Notes under the pieces: model-generated
The model's database searches: none
The model's input: only the letters and a program-made list of their open reading frames with translations
Told to the model about the DNA's origin: nothing
Program-made: the position numbers and the translations under genes
Part shown: piece by piece, positions 57,851 to 64,000 of the stretch
Layout of the letters: every line of letters begins with the position of its first letter
Position numbering within the stretch: position 1 is the stretch's first letter
Origin: Babylonia areolata
Lineage: Eukaryota > Mollusca > Gastropoda > Neogastropoda > Buccinidae
Assembly: GCF_041734735.1 (NCBI RefSeq)
Contig: NC_134891.1
Coordinates: 9,255,929 to 9,319,928, forward strand
DNA length: 64,000 nt
Direction of reading: 5' to 3'

Positions 57851-58192
57851 CTGTTCATTCCCTCCACTAAGCCATACTGGAGAGATACACACACACATTG
57901 ACAAACAAACAGAAACACATACACATACATATACACACACTCATCCCCCCCCCCACACACACACACCCTGACATACACAATCACACACACACACAAAGAC
58001 CTATTCATTCTCTCCTTGAGAGTGGAATTGAAGGACAGACACCACAGACACACACACACACACACACTGACACATATTCATCCCCTCCCCACCTCGCCCC
58101 CACCATCCCCTCCCTCCCCACACACATGTTCATTCTCTCCACCAGGATGGTGTGTTGAAGGAGAGACATTACACACACACTCACACACACAT

Positions 58193-58228
<36 letters not shown>

Positions 58229-60098
58229 CACACACTTATCTCCCTGCCACACCAACCTGCCCCCACCCCCAACCCACCCCACACACACTCACCTGTTCAT
58301 TCTCTCCACCAGGATGGTGTGTTGAAGGAGAGACATTACACACACACTCACACACACATACGCACACACACACATACACACACAACACACACTTATCTCC
58401 CTGCCCCACCAACCTGCCCCCACCTTCCCCACCCCCAACCCACCACACACACACTCACCTGTTCACTCTCTCCACCAGGATAGTGTTGAAGGAGAGACAT
58501 TACACACACACTCACACACACATACGCACACACACATACACACACACACAACACACACTTATCTCCCTGCCCCACCAACCTGCCCCCACCCCCAACCCAC
58601 CACACACACACTCACCTGTTCATTCTCTCCACCAGGGTGGTGTGTTGAAGGAGAGACATTACACACACACTCACACACACATACGCACACACACACACAC
58701 ACAACACACACTTATCTCCCTGCCCCACCAACCTGCCCCCACCTCCCCACCCCCAACCCACCCTACACACACACCTGTTCATTCTCTCCACCAGGATGGT
58801 GTTGAAGGAGAGACATTACACACACACTCACACACACATACACACACACACACATATATACACAACACACACTTATCTCTCTGCCCCACCAACCTGCTCC
58901 CACCCCCAACCCACCACACACACACTCACCTGTTCATTCTCTCCACCAGGGTGGTGTTGAAGGAGAGACATTACACACACACTCACACACACATACGCAC
59001 ACACACACACACACACAACACACACTTATCTCCCTGCCCCACCAACCTGCCCCCACCTCCCCACCCCCAACCCACCACACACACACTCACCTGTTAATTC
59101 TCTCCACCAGGGTGGTGTTGAAGGAGAGACATTATACACACACTCACACACACATACGCACACACACACACATACACACACAACACACACTTATCTCCCT
59201 GCCCCACCAACCTGCCCCCACCTTCCCCACCCCCAACCCACCACACACACACTCACCTGTTCATTCTCTCCACCAGGATAGTGTTGAAGGAGAGACATTA
59301 CACACACACTCACACACACATACGCACACACACACACACACAACACACACTTATCTCCCTGCCCCACCAACCTGCCCCCACCTCCCCACCCCCAACCCAC
59401 CACACACACACTCACCTGTTCATTCTCTCCACCAGGGTGGTGTTGAAGGAGAGACATTACACACACACATACACACACAACACACACTTATCTCCCTGCC
59501 CCCACCAACCTGCCCCCACCCCCAACCCATCACCACACACACTCACCTGTTCATTCTCTCCACCAGGGTGGTGTTGAAGGAGAGACACCAGAGACAGAAG
59601 ATGAGCTGATAGACGATCTGGAACCCAATCTTCTCGTGCCCCACCAGGACAGAAGAGATCCTGCGGCACAAAAAGAAAAAAAGAAAACTCTCCTCTATTC
59701 CCAGTTCCTACACCAGACTATCAAAAGTCTGAAAATGGACAACAACGTTTTCAATAAGTCTTTGATCAAAGTTGTCATGTGCTTTAAAAAAAACAAAAAA
59801 AAACAAAAAAACAAACCCACAACAACTGTGGATGAGATACACAATTCTAGCTGATAATATAATCTCTGAGAAAAACAAACAAACAAACAAAAAAATCATA
59901 ATTGAAATGAACAAAAAATAGATATGCACATCTAAAACACTACCATCCTTGATTAACCACTCAGTTCATCTCATTTCTCTCACTAAAAAACAAAAAAAAA
60001 AACAAAACAAAAAAAAACCAAACACCACCACCACCAAAACATACACGCACAAATAACTTGCTAATATGCAAATATGTATGCATACACATGAATCTGTG

Positions 60099-60137
<39 letters not shown>

Positions 60138-63100
60138 CATTCACAAAACATGTAAATGTATACATGCTAATCTCTCTCACAGAAAAAAAAAAAAAAAAAA
60201 ATTAAGCTTGCACATAATATATAAATCTCCAGAGAGAAGTCAGTGATGGTGATAAATGAACACCACAGACCCAGCAAACTGAAGGTGGAGGTGGGAGGAA
60301 GGTGGCAGAATGGTTAAGATGCTCAGCTGCCAATAACGGAGAGTCCGTGAGGGTGTGGGTTCGAATCCCGCTCTTGCCCTTCCTCCCAAGTTTGACTGGA
60401 AAATCAAAACTGGGGGTCTTCTTCTTCTTCTGTGATCGTGGGCTGCAACTCCCACATTCACTCTTACATACGCGAGTGGGCTTTTACGTGTTTGACCGTT
60501 TTTAACCCGCCATGTAGGCAGCCATACTCCGCCTTCGGGGGTGTGCATGCTGGGTATGTTCTTGTTTCCATAACCCACCGAACGCTGACAAGGATTACAG
60601 GGTCTTTAACGTGCGTAGTTGATCTTCTGCCTGTGTATACACACGAAGGGGGTTCAGGCACTGGCAGGTCTGCACATATGTTGACCTGGGAGATCGTAAA
60701 AATCTCCACCCTTTACCCACCAGGCACCGTCACCGTGATTCGAACCCGGGACCCTCAGATTGAAAGTCCAACGCTTTAACCACTCGGCTATTGCGCCCGT
60801 CAAACTGGGGGTCTAGTCATTTGGATGAGACGATAAAAGCGAGGCCCCGTGTGCAGCACGCACTTGGCGCACTGAGAAAAGAACCCATGGCAATGACAAT
60901 GCTGTCCTCCTGGCAAAATTCTGTAGAAGAAATCCACTCTCAATAGGTACACAAATATATAAGCATGACTAAACCGCGTTGGGTTATGCTGCTGGCCAGG
61001 CATCCGCCTGGCAGATGCGGTGTAGTGTATGCGGGTTTGTCTGAATGCAGTGACGCCTCCTTAGAAACTGAAACCAAAACTTAAAACAGCAAACTGGAGC
61101 CAACTCACACTGCAACGAACACCACAGTCCTCACACAATGAAGACAAAGGACAACACTCATACTACAATGAACACCACAGTCCTCACACAATGAAGACAA
61201 AGGACAACACTCACACTGCAATGAACACCACAGTCCTCACACAATGAAGACAAGGGACAACACTCACACTGCAATGAACACCACAGTCCTCACACAATGA
61301 AGACAAGGGACAACACTCACATTGCAATGAACACCACAGTCCTCACTCACACTACAATGAACACCACAGTCCTCACACAATGAAGACAAGGGACAACACT
61401 CACACTGCAATGAACACCACAGTCCTCACACAATGAAGACAAGGAACAACACTCACACTGCAATGAACACCACAGTCCTCACTCACACTACAATGAACAC
61501 CACAGTCCTAACAAAAAGAAGACAAAGGACAACACTCACACTGCAATGAACACCACAGTCCTCACTCACAAACACCACAGTCCTCACACAATGAAGACAA
61601 AGGACAACACTCACACTGCAATGAACACCACAGTCCTCACACAATGAAGACAAGGAACAACACTCACACTGCAATGAACACCACAGTCCTCACACAATGA
61701 AGACAAAGGACAACACTCACACTGCAATGAACACCACAGTCCTCACACAATGAAGACAAGGAACAACACTCACACTGCAATGAACACCACAGTCCTCACA
61801 CAATGAAGACAAAGGACAACACTCACACTGCAATGAACACCACAGTCCTCACACAATGAAGACAAAGGACAACACTCACACTGCAATGAACACCACAGTC
61901 CTCACACAATGAAGACAAGGGACAACACTCACACTGCAATGAACACCACAGTCCTCACACAATGAAGACAAGGGACAACACTCACACTACAATGAACACC
62001 ACAGTCCTCACACAATGAAGACAAGGGACAACACTCACACTGCAATGAACAGCACAGTCCTCACACAATGAAGACAAAGGACAACACTCACACTACAATG
62101 AACACCACAGTCCTCACTCACACTGCAATGAACACCACAGTCCTCACTCACACTGCAATGAACACCACAGTCCTCACACAATGAAGACAAGGGACAACAC
62201 TCACACTACAATGAACACCACAGTCCTCACACAATGAAGACAAGGGACAACACTCACATTGCAATGAACACCACAGTCCTCACACAATGAAGACAAAGGA
62301 CAACACTCACACTACAATGAACACCACAGTCCTCACACAATGAAGACAAGGGACAACACTCACACTGCAATGCCGTCCACGTCCACAAACACCTGGCGGT
62401 AACTGTCAATCCTCATCATCATCTGCAGACACCTGGCCACTGTGCTGTGGTACTCATTCACCTGCAACATTCACCTGAGCTCTCACTATCAACATCATTA
62501 CGTCATTCACATCATAAGCAGTGGTGTTTATCAGTATTGTGTTTGCCAGGTGATCACCTCATAAATCTGTTATATGATAGTCAGTCGTGTCCGACTATGA
62601 CAAATCAGAACAGCAGAGGAGGCAACTGCTGTTCCGACTATTTGGGCTAGAATTTGATTATAGTGGAGAGTGTCTTGCCCAAGTTACATCCCCACTCTCT
62701 CGGCCAAGAGGGTTTTAGGAAAGTCGGCACTGGGATGGTTCCCAAAGGCCAACTCGCCCACAAGGCTGCAGCACTAAGAGCCAGTGCAATTTTGCCTCCT
62801 AGTTTGAGAGTCATAGTCCTTCACAAAAGACTAAGCTGTAAATGGTTTCCCACTGACTGGCGAAACCATAGATAATACAGCTCTCACTTTGCTGTTGGAT
62901 CTGTTACAGTGTGTTCATTTACTGTGTCACGGAAAATTTTCCTCGTGTCTGAAAACAAAACCAAACAAAACGTTTCCCCCAAACGGAGCAAGCTGTAAAA
63001 GTGTTGTAAAATGTTTGTGTCTGATGTCATGGGGATCCCATCAGTTGATCAGAAGACGTCATCACTCTTAAGACTCCAAAGCCGGTATACACTGTGACAG

Positions 63101-63272
63101 TAATGTGAGTGTGCAGTGCAGTAACACGGGACTCAAGAGCGGCGGATGTGCCAGGACAGGTTCTTACCGGGTGTTTGAGCTGCTCCTTCAACCATATCAG
63201 ATAGCTCTGCAGATTTCTCCGGTCCATGGGCTCTTTACTCCAGCAGGCTATTTTGGCCACAATGCGACTGGA
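42921..63272 (-). CDS. ATP6V1H: V-type proton ATPase subunit H, last nine coding exons (5' end outside window)
   Basis: Subunit H is a HEAT/armadillo-repeat regulator of the V1 sector of the vacuolar proton pump. It is needed for coupled ATP-driven proton transport and silences free V1. Nine exons give 331 residues plus stop, matching the family from the [17 protein letters not shown] block to the end. Landmarks in order are [28 protein letters not shown] and [20 protein letters not shown] (which carry the first HEAT-repeat domain), then [31 protein letters not shown] and [20 protein letters not shown] (start of the C-terminal domain), then [38 protein letters not shown] and a short divergent tail. 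All junctions are GT-AG and in phase. About 140 N-terminal residues lie beyond 64000. Four of eight visible introns begin with a minisatellite containing the exon's own donor. Confidence 0.95.
44797..44927 (-). mobile_element. truncated SINE C insertion 1
   Basis: Antisense, from a (CTT)n tail through TGCGTTCGTGGGCTGCAACT to CCGCTTTCGGGGGT. Flanked by the 12-bp target duplication GGGCTTGGGATC at 44785-44796 and 44928-44939. Confidence 0.85.
44968..45097 (-). mobile_element. truncated SINE C insertion 2
   Basis: Antisense, same structure and truncation point as insertion 1. Flanked by the 12-bp duplication ACCTCATGACTC at 44956-44967 and 45098-45109. Confidence 0.85.
45688..45812. repeat. minisatellite, about 48 bp x 3
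   Basis: Three copies of ATATGTCTCAAAATCATCAC then GCCTGGCAACGATT, with minor changes. Confidence 0.75.
46227..46790 (+). mobile_element. SINE I copy split by a repeat G insertion
   Basis: The left half (GCGTTCACCAGTGATCAAGG to GTTGTGTCCTCGGGAAAG) and right half (TTACTCTAAATTTCCTTC to GGCCGTTAAAGGGCCCTGG) align to the uninterrupted copy at 41438. Repeat G occupies about 46338-46605. Confidence 0.65.
46338..46605 (+). mobile_element. dispersed repeat G, most complete copy
   Basis: Runs from GAAATTTTCTATCTAAATTT through ACATACTTACCGTGACCC, ACTCCGGCAGGGG and CCTATGCGGAGAAAAAG to GGCAGCCATCTCGACACCTG and CGCATACGGCTAAG. Other copies: about 165, 3963, 26915, and a short fragment near 31147-31193. 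No coding capacity. Its class is unknown. Confidence 0.6.
46827..47386 (-). mobile_element. MITE-like element F, copy 2
   Basis: Reverse copy of 9745-10221, again bounded by GACTCACTTGT and ACAAGTGAGTC, with roughly 80 bp of extra AT-rich sequence near one end. A 40-bp end fragment also lies at about 50932-50975. Confidence 0.6.
47525..47638 (-). CDS. ATP6V1H: ATP6V1H exon ([15 protein letters not shown])
   Basis: Encodes [20 protein letters not shown] and [17 protein letters not shown]. Donor gtacgt, phase 2. A SINE B copy ends only about 20 bp upstream of its acceptor. Confidence 0.95.
47658..48190 (-). mobile_element. SINE B copy interrupted by SINE C
   Basis: SINE B core in antisense (GTTTCAGGGTCTC, CATCTGACAGGCAAATGCCT) resumes at 48169 (CGCGCTTAGTCAGGC) after a SINE C insertion. 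Confidence 0.75.
47776..48168 (-). mobile_element. SINE C, near full-length, antisense
   Basis: Tail (CTT)n-like at the left, then CACGAGTGGGCTTTTACGTG, GCATGCTGGGTATGTTC and GGGGGTTCAGGCAC. The tRNA-like head is at the right, with B box GATTCGAACCCGGGACC and A-box region AACCACTCGGCTATTGCGCC, both antisense. Flanked by TACG(T/C)GCTT target duplications. Confidence 0.8.
48250..49550 (-). repeat. ATP6V1H intron minisatellite anchored on the [11 protein letters not shown] exon donor
   Basis: Units of about 77-95 bp, about 13 copies. In the transcript sense: GTAAGACGTAGTTGTGTTTG, a variable A/T or T/G run, TTAATCCTTGAAAATTTACAG, then GTTATAACTGCTCAGTTGG and AGCATAATCA. The real exon end (AAACA|gtaagacgttgttgtg) lines up with the unit (AATCA|gtaagacgtagttgtg). 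Confidence 0.85.
49551..49652 (-). CDS. ATP6V1H: ATP6V1H exon ([11 protein letters not shown])
   Basis: Encodes [20 protein letters not shown] and [13 protein letters not shown]. Ends AAACA|gtaaga in phase 2. Its donor region seeds the adjacent array. Confidence 0.95.
50585..50716 (-). mobile_element. SINE B copy
   Basis: Antisense, GTTTCAGTTTCAGCAGCTC to GCTTAGTCAGGCCTTGAG, followed by an A-rich tail. Lies 70 bp downstream of an ATP6V1H donor, inside the intron. Confidence 0.75.
50784..50909 (-). CDS. ATP6V1H: ATP6V1H exon ([16 protein letters not shown])
   Basis: Encodes [20 protein letters not shown] and [20 protein letters not shown] then L. Donor gtgagt, phase 2. Confidence 0.95.
51296..51859 (-). 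repeat. ATP6V1H intron array of four exon-end plus donor copies
   Basis: In the transcript sense each copy reads TTGTAGTGCCAAGCTGGAG, ACCTCCGTGCAGGACCTCAG, then GT. The 32 nt from GCC on equal the last 32 nt of the exon ending at 51860. Copies end at about 51299, 51469, 51575 and 51678, separated by C-rich spacers of 70-130 bp. Two copies share CTG to CTT and TCC to TCT changes, both synonymous. Confidence 0.9.
51860..52038 (-). CDS. ATP6V1H: ATP6V1H exon ([16 protein letters not shown])
   Basis: Encodes [40 protein letters not shown] and [19 protein letters not shown]. Ends in phase 2 with donor gtatgg. Both its acceptor and its donor have been copied into flanking arrays. Confidence 0.95.
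52290..54330. repeat. TGGTG-rich satellite tract in ATP6V1H
   Basis: The plus strand is a 2-kb purine/T tract of (TGTGG)n and (TGG)n. From 52.3 to 53.1 kb it is organised in units with GTGTACTGTAGTGTGGGG. From 53.1 to 53.95 kb it is organised in longer units of about 160-290 bp that contain an acceptor copy. It opens long His/Thr/Pro frames on the minus strand that are artefacts. Confidence 0.9.
53115..53950 (-). repeat. array of five copies of the ATP6V1H exon acceptor region
   Basis: In the transcript sense each copy reads CAGCAAAAGCAGTAAACATC, TGGCATGGCATGGTGTGATT, CGTGCAG|AACAT. The real acceptor region reads CAGCAACAGCAGTAGACGTC, TGGCATGTTGCGGCATGGTG, TCCAG|AACAT. Copies end near 53122, 53289, 53440, 53605 and 53890. 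Confidence 0.85.
54671..54723. repeat. (TG)n microsatellite
   Basis: About 52 bp of uninterrupted TG next to the poly-T/A end of repeat E. Confidence 0.95.
54726..55255 (-). mobile_element. dispersed repeat E, reverse copy
   Basis: Antisense to the copy at 9000: GCTGCCCCATCATCTGCACC at the left, CTTAGTCGCGGAGCCAGAC in the middle, and a GAT/GAG microsatellite at the right. Nearly full-length and similar throughout. Confidence 0.75.
55349..55433 (-). CDS. ATP6V1H: ATP6V1H exon ([13 protein letters not shown])
   Basis: Encodes [20 protein letters not shown] and RIILALFR. Donor gtgagc, phase 0. Confidence 0.93.
55460..56010 (-). mobile_element. SINE A with a triplicated tail, antisense
   Basis: From the head end (GCGTTACCTCTAGGCCATCA near 56000) back through TCATCTAAATGACAAG and CAGGAACAACCC to GGGGAGAGCACG and the tail. 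The ATTTGTATTTTGTATTTG tail plus the flanking word ATCAAATCCGCTTGCTTG occurs three times near 55454-55640, ending close to the exon acceptor at 55433. Confidence 0.75.
56152..56733. other. unexplained 0.58-kb block inserted in repeat H
   Basis: The block has higher complexity and GC than its surroundings and no simple repeats. It contains the palindrome-like GGTTGCGCATGCGCACT, a TATAAAAAGCGCGAGCACGTG-like promoter-type stretch, the inverted pair GGGGCGGAGT (56230-56239) and GCTCCGCCCC (56490-56499), and AATAAA near 56649-56654. No long open frame. I do not recognise it. Confidence 0.5.
56937..57303 (+). mobile_element. SINE C, full-length, with perfect target duplication
   Basis: tRNA-like head GCAATAGCCGAGTGGTTAAA and B box GGGTTCGAATC, body CCTGAACCCCCTTCATGTG, end GAACGCAG(AAG)n. 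Flanked by the 15-bp perfect duplication GATCACACAGCTCTC at 56922-56936 and 57304-57318, so it is a recent insertion into repeat H. Confidence 0.9.
57630..59546 (-). repeat. ATP6V1H intron array of about 13 exon-end plus donor copies
   Basis: Period about 160 bp. In the transcript sense each copy has GTCTCTCCTTCAACACCACC, CTGGTGGAGAGAATGAACAG then gtgagtgtgtg, matching the exon ending at 59547, followed by TG-rich and GGTGGGG-rich spacer. Copies farthest from the exon are most diverged. One near 58000 still reads [15 protein letters not shown]. Several have a 2-bp insertion (TTCAACACACC). Confidence 0.92.
59547..59660 (-). CDS. ATP6V1H: ATP6V1H exon ([14 protein letters not shown])
   Basis: Encodes [20 protein letters not shown] then [17 protein letters not shown]. 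Ends AACAG|gtgagt in phase 2. About 40 nt of its 3' end plus donor recur some 13 times in the next 2 kb. Confidence 0.94.
60297..61085 (+). mobile_element. composite SINE (tRNA head, SINE A middle, SINE B end) split by SINE C
   Basis: The head GGTGGCAGAATGGTTAAGAT with B box GGGTTCGAATCCC resembles a tRNA-Leu-type gene. After the insertion it continues TCATTTGGATGAGACGATAA and CTGGCAAAATTCTGTAG, the SINE A middle, then CGCGTTGGGTTATGCTGCTG, the SINE B core, ending in GAAACTGAAAC. Confidence 0.75.
60420..60801 (-). mobile_element. SINE C inserted in the composite SINE
   Basis: Antisense full-length copy flanked by the perfect 13-bp duplication AAACTGGGGGTCT at 60407-60419 and 60802-60814. Confidence 0.9.
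61088..62363 (-). repeat. ATP6V1H intron minisatellite anchored on the [11 protein letters not shown] exon donor
   Basis: About two dozen units of about 56 bp, some shortened to 29 bp. In the transcript sense: GTGAGTGTTGTCCCTTGTC, TTCATTGTGTGAGGACTGTG, GTGTTCATTGCAGT. The real exon end (GGCATTGCAGT|gtgagtgttgtcc) is the first unit boundary, so nine exonic bases plus the donor are in every copy. Confidence 0.9.
62364..62461 (-). CDS. ATP6V1H: ATP6V1H exon ([13 protein letters not shown])
   Basis: Encodes [20 protein letters not shown] and [12 protein letters not shown]. Ends GCAGT|gtgagt in phase 2. The junction bases seed the array immediately downstream. Confidence 0.93.
62578..62905 (+). 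mobile_element. dispersed repeat H, uninterrupted copy
   Basis: Aligns to the split copy at 56019 over its full length. No coding capacity and class unknown. Lies in the intron between the first two visible ATP6V1H exons. Confidence 0.65.
63168..63272 (-). CDS. ATP6V1H: ATP6V1H exon ([11 protein letters not shown])
   Basis: 35 codons, [35 protein letters not shown]. Phase 0 at both ends, donor gtaaga. It is the most 5' ATP6V1H exon I can find in the window. Confidence 0.92.
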
Positions 63273-63449
63273 CTGAAGAGCAGAGAATAATAATAAAAAA
63301 TTTTTAAAACACACACACACAAAAAAAAACACCATCAGTTAACATTCATCTGTGAGCATAGGCAGGTGAGACAGTCCATTTACAAGAGTTTGTTTAGGTG
63401 GACTTTGTTTTTTTTTCTAATTTTTCAAAAACCTTTCTTTATCTGCCCC

Positions 63450-63864
63450 GAGTGGAGTGATGGCCAAGAGGTAACGCGTCCGCCTAGGAAGCGAGAGAAT
63501 CTGAGCGTGCTGGTTTGAATCATGGCTCGGTCGCCGGTATTTTCTCCCCCTCCACTAGACCTTGAGTGGTGGTCTGGACGCTAGTCATTCGGATGAGACG
63601 ATAAACCGAGGTCCCATGTGCAGCATGCACTTAGCGCACGTAAAAGAACCCACGGCAACAAAAAGGTTGTTCCTGGCAAAATTCTCTAGAAAAATCCACT
63701 TCAATATGAAAAACAAATCAAACTGCATGCAGGAAAAAATGTTTTTAAAATGGGTGGCGCTGTAGTGTAGCGACACACTCTCCCTGGGGAGAGCAGCCCA
63801 AATTTCACACAGAGAAATCTGTTGTGATAAAAAGAAATACAAATACAAAATACAAATACAAATA
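63450..63864 (+). mobile_element. SINE A, full-length
   Basis: Head GAGTGATGGCCAAGAGGTAA with B-box region GGTTTGAATCATGG. The middle module includes GACGCTAGTCATTCGGATGA. The tail GCTCTCCCTGGGGAGAGC ends in (ACAAAT)n. Confidence 0.8.
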
Positions 63865-63871
63865 AGTGGGG

Positions 63872-64000
63872 AACATGTACCCTAGGTCTAAAGCGAACTG
63901 GCACTGGACCCCAGACCCCTGAACACATCCTCCAACACTGCCCAACCCATGAAGCTCTACGGCGTCAAACCTGGCCAGGGGGCACAGAGCTACAGGCGCA
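63872..64000 (+). mobile_element. LINE fragment (reverse transcriptase C-terminal zinc knuckle), runs off the edge
   Basis: The frame TCTLGLKRTGTGPQTPEHIL continues QHCPTHEALRRQTWPGGTEL. GTGPQTPEHILQ.CP..ALR...WP is the conserved C-terminal block of a group of animal LINE reverse transcriptases. Confidence 0.65.

Noticed and set aside
58016-59609. His/Thr/Pro open frames on the plus strand
   Set aside because: They are products of the CA-rich array downstream of the ATP6V1H donor.
61088-62363. Regular short repeats that could suggest a CRISPR array
   Set aside because: The units are contiguous with no unique spacers, the genome is animal, and the unit is explained by the adjacent exon junction.
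1-64000. Endogenous virus or LTR-type element
   Set aside because: I looked for paired long terminal repeats and for capsid, protease, integrase or envelope motifs on both strands and saw none.

Overview
This is a stretch of animal (eukaryotic) nuclear DNA. It has low coding density, GT-AG introns, AT-rich non-coding sequence, long (TG)n, (CA)n and poly-A/T tracts, and many tRNA-headed SINEs, LINE 3' ends and small TTAA- or TIR-bounded elements. The repeat types and the lophotrochozoan-like protein sequences suggest a marine gastropod mollusc. That assignment is from memory of such repeats, not from a search.

Three host genes are visible. (1) On the + strand, positions 1-3035 hold the last two coding exons of a gene I do not recognise, with a probable 3'UTR running to about 5810. 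The gene encodes a basic segment followed by a long acidic/lysine-rich tail with a coding minisatellite. The minisatellite carries a one-base frameshift. (2) On the - strand, positions 36230 down to 22772 hold a complete PDIA6 (P5) protein disulfide isomerase in 12 coding exons. The exons sum to exactly 440 codons plus a stop. The protein has a signal peptide, two CGHC thioredoxin domains and a C-terminal KDEL. A perfect ER-stress response element lies about 95 bp upstream of its start codon. (3) On the - strand, from 63272 down to 42921, are the last nine coding exons (331 residues plus stop) of ATP6V1H, V-ATPase subunit H. Its 5' exons lie beyond the right edge. ATP6V1H and PDIA6 are head-to-tail on the same strand, about 6.6 kb apart.

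The other regions are non-coding. From 5.8 to 22.3 kb there are AT-rich sequence, three 232-bp TTAA-bounded elements, a piggyBac-like MITE, LINE tails, SINEs and microsatellites. From 36.4 to 42.9 kb there is mostly unique AT-rich sequence with a 58-bp satellite and two SINEs. The introns of ATP6V1H are loaded with minisatellites and nested SINEs.

The most unusual feature is that many intronic minisatellites are built from a splice junction. Their repeat unit contains the last or first bases of the neighbouring exon together with the adjoining donor or acceptor, and the real exon junction is the terminal copy of the array. I see this clearly at four donors and one acceptor of ATP6V1H/PDIA6, with further shorter or weaker cases. 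The arrays therefore place dozens of decoy splice sites next to the real ones. In one array each copy looks like a 33-nt, frame-preserving pseudo-microexon.
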